64,000 nucleotides of DNA from Anomaloglossus baeobatrachus (taxonomy: Eukaryota > Chordata > Amphibia > Anura > Aromobatidae): NCBI RefSeq assembly GCF_048569485.1, contig NC_134358.1, positions 245,310,964-245,374,963 of the forward strand. The letters are read 5' to 3'. Position numbers and translations under genes: made by a program. How positions within the stretch are numbered: the stretch's first letter is position 1; each line of letters starts with the position of its first letter. Below, piece by piece: positions 57,559 to 64,000 of this stretch. A model generated the notes under the pieces. The model was not told where the DNA came from. It saw only the letters and a list, made by a program, of their open reading frames with translations, and made no database searches.

Positions 57559-57948
57559 GGCTATGTGCCCACGGGACTCTGTATCTGCGGATTTTTCTGC
57601 ATCAAAATCCGCAGCTTTCCCCCGGAATCCGCACCTTTCCATAGGTGCGGATTTGATGCGGATTTGACGCGGATTTTGTTGCGGATTTTGCAATTTTTTT
57701 TTAATTCAATTGAATAGGCAAAATCCGCATGAAAATCCGCAACAATAATTGACATGCTGCAGATTTTTCCGCACGAAAATCCGCACGATTTCCGCTGCGG
57801 AAAAATCCACAGCGTGGGCACAGCATTTCCCAAATGCCATAGAAATGGCTGGGGAGTAGCTGTGCTGCAGATTTCTGGAAAATCCGCAGCTTTTCCGCGA
57901 GAAATCCGCGGCAAAATCCGCGCATTTTCCGCAGCGTGGGCACATAGC
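57559..57948. mobile_element. MITE, 390 bp, abutting its neighbours
   Basis: Termini GGCTATGTGCCCACGGGAC and, inverted, GCTATGTGCCCACGCTGCG, flanked by TTA (57556-57558 and 57949-57951). It consists mainly of repeated ATCCGCA/TGCGGAT motifs, so almost the whole length can fold back. Confidence 0.75.
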
Positions 57949-57952
57949 TTAA

Positions 57953-58494
57953 GGCGCGCTTTGCACACTACGACATCGCAGGTGCGATGTCGGTGGGGTC
58001 AAATCGAAAGTGACGCACATCCGGCGTCACAGTCAAAATTGTAGTGTTCAAATCTTTTTTGATATGATTAACGAGCGCAAAAGCGTCGTTATCATATCAT
58101 CGGTGTAGGGTCCAACATTTCCATAATGCCGGTACAGCGACAGGTACGATGTTGTTTCTTGTTCCTGCGGCAGCACACATCGCTGTGTATGAAGCCGCAG
58201 GAGCGAGGAACATCTCCTACCTGCGTCCCGGCTGCTATATGGAAGGAAGGAGGTGGGCGGGATGTTTACATCCTGCTTATCTCCACCACTCCGCTGCTAT
58301 TGGCCGCCTGCCGTGTGACGTCGGATCGCCGGCCAGAGCGACGTCGCACGGCAGGTGAGTGCATGTGAAGCTGCCGTAGCGATAATGTTCGCTAAGGCAG
58401 CAATCACAAGATATCGCTGCTGCGACGGGGGCGGGGACTATCACGCTCGACATCGCAGCATCGGCTTGCGATGTCACAGCGTGCAAAGTACCCC
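57953..58494. mobile_element. Harbinger-like MITE, 542 bp
   Basis: Termini GGCGCGCTTTGCACACTACG and, inverted, GGGGTACTTTGCACGCTGTG, with TAA at 57950-57952 and TGA at 58495-58497. It is closely related to 25768-26308. Confidence 0.75.
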
Positions 58495-58498
58495 TGAG

Positions 58499-58640
58499 TC
58501 CCCTTTCACACATCAGTTTTTTGCCATTATTCACAATCCGTTTTTTCGATGGATCCATCGCAGATTGTGTAAAAACTGATGAGACGGATCCCTGTAAAAA
58601 TGGATCTATCGTACATGGTTTTTCAGGCCAAAGGTTATTT
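58499..58640. mobile_element. MITE fragment
   Basis: CCCCTTTCACACATCAGTTTT starts a segment with inverted CCATTATTCACAATCCG / AGATTGTGTAAAAACTG motifs, similar in style to the window's first 72 bp. No right end is seen. Confidence 0.4.
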
Positions 58641-58801
58641 GCTGTTGAAAATCTATATCATCCCATCTTGGACGAGAGAGAGAGAGCATGCCCAGTAACA
58701 AAAAACGGATGAAACGTGAGGCCATCCATCATATTCTGTCGCTGATACAAGTCTATGAGAAGAAAACAAATCTAGCGCTGGATCTGAGTCACCCACCACA
58801 G

Positions 58802-58988
58802 TGCTGCAGCGGTCACCTCCGTGACACTGCGGGGACTTCTCTTTAGGGACCCCTCTGGCATCAGGTAGGTCAGGTTGTTTGCTTCTAAGTCGTGACGCCA
58901 CTCTCGGTTTTGCGATCAGGGTGATAGATGACCGCCACTGCAGTTTAACGTGCGTCTGGGGCTGATGGTGTCTGCAGTCTAGTGGTAT
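58802..58988 (-). mobile_element. Older LTR fragment, host of the next element
   Basis: It aligns, reversed, with the last 190 bp of the LTR at 16215-17367 (GTCGTGACGCCACTCTC, ACCGCCACTGCAG, CTGGGGCTGATGGTGT). It breaks off exactly where the next LTR element begins, so that element inserted into it. The rest should resume beyond 64000. Confidence 0.65.
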
Positions 58989-60834
58989 TGTCGCGGGCGG
59001 AGGAGGGGACGCTGCGCTCACCCACTGCTCGGCTGCTGCTGCTGCTGCTCCGTGGTGGCTCGAGCGGTGGGCCGGATCCCGGGGACTCGAGCGGCGTTCC
59101 TCGCCCGTGAGTGAAAAGGGGGTGGTTTGGTGTGTGGTTTAGGGATATTTTCTGTGACGCCACCCACGGTTGTGGTGAGGTTGTGACACCACCACTGCTC
59201 TGGACGGGGATCCCGGGAGCGATGACAGGGAGCAGCTTGGATGTTGTTTCTCCCCTCCGTGGGTAGGGGGGTTGGTTGTCCCGGGGCCCGGTGAGGGTTA
59301 GGGATGGCAGGCGGGTTACGGGGCCTGGTGAGGTGCAGGGTCGCGGGGGCAGTGCTGTGCCGCACGGCCAGTAATTCACACGGAGTCTCTGGTCAAACAA
59401 ATGGCTGGATGGATGGGTCCCACAGACGGCTGCGGTGTTTCTCCCGGTAGGTTGATGGTGACTGCCTTTCCCTGCACCTGTGTTGTGTTTATGGTTCCAA
59501 TGGCTTCCCACCGGTAACCCGCTCCCCAGCTTCGATAGATGCTGAAGGAGCCCCTTTTGCCCGCAGACTCTGGCCCTGGGAACTGTAGCCTTGGCGGTGA
59601 CTGTGTTTCCCTTCACGGTGTGAGCTGTTGCCTTCAATCGGGTCTTGACTGCTGGGAAACCCCGGAGGTTCCCTTCGCTAACGGATGTGACCAGTTTTAC
59701 GGCGACTCCTAGCCTGGTCGGGGTCCGTAAGCCCTGCCGAATGGTGCTGGCTTCTCTTTGTTCCCCGATCCGGTACCGTCGGGCCACCGCCCATCCCCGG
59801 TCCTTACGGTTCACTTCAATCAGCCTCTCCTGCAGACGGTCACCACCGTCTGCCAACCTTGCTGTTCCGTCCGGGCCACACACCTGGACGCCTTCAGTCT
59901 CCTCTGCTACCACTTCACTTTCTCAAACTACTCTGACCTCCTTTTTCCGCCTCCAGGACTGTGAACTCCTCGGTGGGTGGGGCCAACCGCCTGGCCCACC
60001 CCCTGGTGTGGACATCAGCCCCTGGAGGAAGGCAACAAGGATTTGTGTTTGACCTAGGTGTGCCTAACCGGGGTGTGGGGTGTGTTGGTGTAGTTCTGTG
60101 ACGACCTGGCTTGTCCAGGGCGCCACATTCCCCCTTAGTAAAGTGCAGACCGTCCGCGGGCTGCCCGTCCATCACCGGTTTTATTTTTGTTTAACTGCAA
60201 AAGAGTAAAAACAGTAAAAACATGTAAAGACATCATAAACATTTTTCAACGGTACGGCTTCCACTCTTCTCCCACCCAAACAACCTGGCCCTGATGCTGC
60301 CCCTAAGAAGTGGGCAGCACCCCTTGACCTCAGTCCAGAACCAAGTTGCCCGAGCGGGTACGGTCTCTTTCAGGGGACCCACGTCCATGGGGAACTCCTG
60401 AACCCCCGGAGGATCGCCACCGGTTATGGTAATGGCGGGCCTGGGCCATCACTTTCCTCCATGCCCATCCTCCCAAATCACCCTCTCCGGAGGCGGTAAC
60501 GGTTTCAAGCCAACAGCATTTTTATTTACATTCCACTGAGTTTGTGGTTGCCCTGCAAGTTCTTGGGCTTGTCCGTAAGCAGTTCCTTATGCAAGGGTTA
60601 AAGACAGTCCCTATGGGGACAACAGTTGCCGGCAACGGCCGGTTTAATCACGGTTCAATCAGGTAAACTTCTTCGGTTGATTATACTTTGCTTATCATTC
60701 AAAACTTTCAAACTGTACTGGTGGTCCCAACGGGGACAACTTGCAGCGGAGCTCCGCTGACTTCACGGTGTACTTCCGTCCTCCTCACCCGGCTCTGGGT
60801 GGAAGAACACGGGCACCAGCCCCTCCAGCGCATA

Positions 60835-61275
60835 TCAGGCGCGGCGAGGAAGGGCCGCCCGATACCCATTATTTCCACTCCGGGGGATGTAAGTGGCCTC
60901 CATGCCATACAGGGCGACGACTCCCTCGTCCTCCTCCAAAACAGGCTCTGTATCAGGTCCGGAGTCACTATCATCTGTACCTGCACCAGGCAGGTTGCCG
61001 CCAGCTGCCGCAGTTTCCGGGCTCACCACTCTTTCGGCTACCGTGACGAGGGGGCGTACGTCAGACGGACCAGCAGTAGCGCGGTGCACGGGCAGGGAAG
61101 ACGGAGGCGGCATGGGGGCCAGGGGTAGACCGGGTCCCTCAGCCGCAACGGCCGGTCCCTCGGGGACACAGGGGCGTGGGTCACTCACCAGCTCCTCCAT
61201 CATGGCCTCCATTCCATACACCTGAGCGACCGCAGCTACCTCCTCCACTTCCGGGGTCCACTGCTCCATCAGCAT
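60835..61275 (-). CDS. Short acidic ORF of the second LTR element
   Basis: 146 codons from MLMEQWTPEVEEVAAVAQVY, through a Pro/Ala-rich middle, to an acidic stretch (DDSDSGPDTEPVLEEDEG) and a repeat of the opening motif (YGMEA occurs twice). No enzyme or zinc-knuckle motif. Its position matches the Ala/Pro ORF of the first element, and it may be the same kind of accessory or Gag-derived product. The opposite strand is also open, so coding is not certain. Confidence 0.35.
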   Translation of the reverse strand: MLMEQWTPEVEEVAAVAQVYGMEAMMEELVSDPRPCVPEGPAVAAEGPGLPLAPMPPPSSLPVHRATAGPSDVRPLVTVAERVVSPETAAAGGNLPGAGTDDSDSGPDTEPVLEEDEGVVALYGMEATYIPRSGNNGYRAALPRRA

Positions 61276-62349
61276 ACATATCTGACTCCGGTAGCGTCGG
61301 CAGATCCCTGCCGTTCAGGCCCTAAGCCACGCCGCTGTTCCGGGCACCGGCTCTGTAGCCTCCGCGTAGCTGGGTGGGGCAGACATACTTTGCAGGAATC
61401 AGCAGATCGCAGGGTCCCGGCGTCCCTGCTCCTATAACCGCGGACTACATGCGGCCAGACGCCATCCGTCCCCCTTAGTCTTTTTACGGCTCCTTCTCTA
61501 CAGGGGTGGGGTTTCAGCTTTCGCGCCTCCACTACTTGGGGAGACGCTCGAGCGGGGACTTTTCGCGCCCAAAATGGTGGCTTCTCAAAATTTTCGGCCG
61601 GACACCTCCGGCGGTCACAAGGCGCACCTCTACCAGACGGCAGAGCGGTAAGATCCTGTTTGTGATGCCAAGTTGTGTGGGCAGAGGAGGGGACGCTGCG
61701 CTCACCCACTGCTCGGGTCCGGCTGCTGCTGCTCGGTGGTGGCTCGAGCGGGGGGCCGGATCCCGGGGACTCGAGCGGCGTTCCTCGCCCGTGAGTGAAA
61801 AGAGGGTGGTTTGGTGTGTGGTTTAGGGATATTGTCCGTGACGCCACCCACGGTTGTGGTGAGGTTGTGACACCACCGCAGCTCTGGACGGGGATCCCGG
61901 GAGCGATGACAGGGAGCAGCTTGCATGTTGTTTCTCCCCTCCATGGGTAGGGGGGTTGGTTGTCCCGGGGCCTGGTGAGGGTTAGGGATGGCAGGCGGGT
62001 TACGGAGCCTGGTGAGGTGCAGGGTCGCGGGGGCAGTGCTGTGCCACATGGCACAGTGGTACTCACTCAGCCAGTAATTCACACGGAGTCTCTGGTCAAA
62101 CAAACGGCTGGATAGACGGGTCCCACAGACGGCTGCAGTGTTTCTCCCGGTAGGTTGATGGTGACTGCCTTTCCCTGCACCTGTGTTGTGTTTACGGTTC
62201 CAATGGCTTCCCACCGGTAACCCGCTCCCCAGCTTGGATGGATGCTGAAGGAGCCCCTTTTGCCCGCAGTCTCTGGCCCTGGGAACTGTAGCCTTGGCGG
62301 TGACTGTGTTTCCCTTCACGGTGTGAGCTGTTGCCTTCAATCGGGTCTT

Positions 62350-63786
62350 ACATAGTTACATAGTTACATAGTTACTTAGGTTGAAAAAAGACCTAGGTCC
62401 ATCTAGTTCAACCTTCCTCCACCAGTTCTACATTTAGTCACTAAGTCATTTATAACCAACAATGTTTTGTGTACTGAGGAAATCATCCAGCCCTTTTTTA
62501 AAAGCTGTTATAGTATCTGCCATTACTACCTCTTGTGGTAGTGTATTCCACAGTCTGACCGCTCTAACTGTAAAGAACCCTTTCCTATTTAGGTTTCGGA
62601 ATCGCTTTTCTTCCACTCGCAGTGAGTGCCCCCTAGTCCTTAGTACTGTCTTTGGAAGGAATAATTCATGTGCCAGTCCTTTATATTGACCACACATGTA
62701 TTTATACATATAAATGAGATCTCCTCTGAGACGTCTTTTTTCTAAGCTAAACATATCTAACTTTTTCAACCTGTCATCATATGGGAGGCCTTCCATTCCT
62801 TGTAATAGTCTAGTTGCCCGCCTTTGAACTGACTCTAACTTCTGAATGTCCTTTTTAAAATGTGGAGCCCAAAACTGGATCCCGTATTCCAGATGTGGCC
62901 TTACAAGTGATTTATAGAGGGGTAACAATACGTTGGGATCACGGGATCTAATCTCTCTTTTTATACACCCTAAAATCTTGTTTGCTTTAGCAGCTGCTGC
63001 TTGACATTGAGTGCTGCTGCTCAGCTTATTTGTAATGAGAATACCCAAGTCCTTCTCCTGTTCTGTAGTCCCGAGTTTACTTCCATTTAATGTATACGCA
63101 GCTATAGGATTACTCCGTCCTAGGTGCATTACTTTACATTTATCAACATTAAATCTCATTTGCCAAGTATCTGCCCATTCTGACATCTTATCCAGATCTT
63201 TTTGTAATATTGTACTATCCAGGTCAGTTTTTAATATCCTACATAGTTTGGTGTCATCGGCAAAGACTGACACTGTACTATCAATCCCATCCACAAGGTC
63301 ATTAATAAAGAGAGTAAAAAGAAACGGTCCAAGTACAGATCCCTGCGGCACCCCACTGCTGACTATAGCCCATTTAGAGAATGTACCATTTATGACTACT
63401 CTTTGTTTCCTATCTTTTAGCCAATTCCTTACCCAGTTGCATATTGTGTCCCCTAGTCCTTGCTTCTGGAGCTTTAGTATAAGGCTATTATGTGGTACAG
63501 TATCAAATGCCTTTGCAAAGTCCAAATAAATCACATCAGCTGCATTACCAATATCCAGGTTTGAACTTACCCCCTCATAGAACCCCAACAGGTTGGTTAG
63601 ACACGACTTATCTTTCATGAATCCATGCTGTTTGTCAGTTATCATATTATTTTCTGCAATATATTTTTGCATGTCATCCCTTAAAATGCCCTCAAAAACT
63701 TTGCATACTACTGATGTCAGGCTTACTGGACGGTAGTTGCCTGGATCTACCCTCTTACCTTTCTTAAATATCGGTACCACATCACA
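62350..63786 (-). mobile_element. 5'-truncated CR1 LINE inserted in the LTR
   Basis: The minus-strand 3' end shows the CR1 hallmark GTTGAACTAGATGGACCTAG, then TCAACCTAAG and a tail of 8-bp ACTATGTA repeats (62350-62377). TCTT flanks both ends (62346-62349 and 63787-63790), a short TSD. The 5' part, including endonuclease, is missing, the usual result of incomplete target-primed reverse transcription. Confidence 0.85.
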
Positions 63787-63795
63787 TCTTGACTT
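62446..63795 (-). CDS. CR1 reverse transcriptase, partial but open
   Basis: About 450 codons without a stop: VVPIFKKGKRVDPGNYRPVS at the start of the RT domain, YLDFAKAFDTVPH (motif A Asp), SSGVPQGSVLGPFLFTLFIN (motif B), SVFADDTKLCRI (the FADD catalytic motif), then the thumb and the CR1/jockey C-terminal region (LESVQRRATRLL, VRLWNTLPQEVV, FLSTQNIVGYK stop at 62446). The enzyme copies its RNA at nicked target DNA. The N-terminal endonuclease is absent, so it cannot move itself. The open frame indicates a recent insertion. The frame runs by chance into LTR sequence upstream. Confidence 0.88.
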   Translation of the reverse strand, partial: KSRCDVVPIFKKGKRVDPGNYRPVSLTSVVCKVFEGILRDDMQKYIAENNMITDKQHGFMKDKSCLTNLLGFYEGVSSNLDIGNAADVIYLDFAKAFDTVPHNSLILKLQKQGLGDTICNWVRNWLKDRKQRVVINGTFSKWAIVSSGVPQGSVLGPFLFTLFINDLVDGIDSTVSVFADDTKLCRILKTDLDSTILQKDLDKMSEWADTWQMRFNVDKCKVMHLGRSNPIAAYTLNGSKLGTTEQEKDLGILITNKLSSSTQCQAAAAKANKILGCIKREIRSRDPNVLLPLYKSLVRPHLEYGIQFWAPHFKKDIQKLESVQRRATRLLQGMEGLPYDDRLKKLDMFSLEKRRLRGDLIYMYKYMCGQYKGLAHELFLPKTVLRTRGHSLRVEEKRFRNLNRKGFFTVRAVRLWNTLPQEVVMADTITAFKKGLDDFLSTQNIVGYK

Positions 63796-64000
63796 GCTGG
63801 CTTCTCTTTGTTCCCCGATCCGGTACCGTCGGGCCACCGCCCGTCCCCGGTCCTTACGGTTCACTCCAATCAGCCTCTCCTGCAGACGGTAACCACCGTC
63901 TGCCAACCTTGCTGTTCCGTCCGGGCCACACACCCGGACGCCTTCAGTCTCCTCTGCTACTACTTCACTTCCTCAAACTACTCTGACCTCCTTTTCCCGC

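Larger units (their letters stand above)
58989..64000 (-). mobile_element. Second LTR-bounded non-autonomous element (runs off the window)
   Basis: Minus orientation. The 3' LTR is 58989-60127, the internal region 60128-61673 and the 5' LTR from 61674 to beyond 64000, where it is enlarged by a CR1 insertion. A polypurine tract (TTCCCCCTT on plus, 60128-60136) and a primer-binding site (minus TGGCATCACAAACAGGAT, 61653-61670) are in place. No polymerase genes occur in the 1.5-kb interior. LTR similarity is high, suggesting a fairly young element, related to the one at 12837 but of another subfamily. It sits in an older LTR. Confidence 0.75.

Noticed and set aside
61269-62340. Minus-strand frames of 265 and 212 codons
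   Set aside because: They overlap each other in different frames through the 5' LTR and primer-binding site and resemble frames over other LTR copies; composition-driven.

Overview
This is vertebrate nuclear DNA, most likely from an anuran amphibian with a large genome. It has split-gene structure with GT-AG introns, a 26-kb intron, and dense DNA transposons, CR1, Tc1/mariner, hAT and LTR elements. The terminal motifs TAGAGATGAGC and AAAGGGAAyCTGTCACC, and a Penelope-type hammerhead with the GCGAAACGCGTC core, are ones I associate with frog genomes. Species cannot be read from the sequence. No tRNA, rRNA or CRISPR locus was seen.

The only host gene is a collagen on the minus strand. Seven short phase-0 exons of pure Gly-X-Y (54, 45, 54, 54, 54, 72 and 36 bp) lie at 52.9, 50.2, 24.0, 23.8, 23.4, 22.9 and 22.7 kb. 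The window covers part of its triple-helix region, perhaps of a type VI-like chain. Between the second and third exon is an intron of about 26 kb made almost wholly of mobile DNA.

Layout: 0-5.8 kb holds frog dispersed repeats, a non-autonomous hAT and a Harbinger-like MITE. At 6.0-18.3 kb one Tc1 element has been pulled apart by about 11 kb of later insertions: a solo LTR, MITEs, a second solo LTR that itself carries a palindromic Penelope-like insertion with twin hammerhead ribozymes, a piggyBac-like MITE, and a young LTR-bounded non-autonomous element. At 19.1-21.0 kb a minisatellite is split by LTR-like DNA. Collagen exons follow at 22.7-24.0 kb. At 26.5-36.2 kb is a large hAT transposon whose leader contains a 138-bp x 28 satellite and whose 3' end carries a 234-bp tandem repeat. 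36-43 kb holds a MITE, a second Tc1 with a nested hAT MITE, and a solo LTR. 43.8-47.5 kb is a hAT-type element with minisatellite arrays, hit by a MITE and a solo LTR. 48-58.5 kb holds many Harbinger-like MITEs, two collagen exons and a degraded LTR. 58.8-64.0 kb is a second LTR-bounded element nested in an older LTR and carrying a CR1 insertion in its 5' LTR.

Nothing here works as an operon. The main biology is repeated nesting of mobile DNA, whose order can be read from the target-site duplications (TSDs). The strongest candidate for something unusual is the 1.1-kb perfect palindrome at 9.76-10.86 kb with two hammerhead ribozymes head to head at its centre. Second is the satellite inside the hAT leader, and third the Ala/Pro repeat ORF of the young LTR element.
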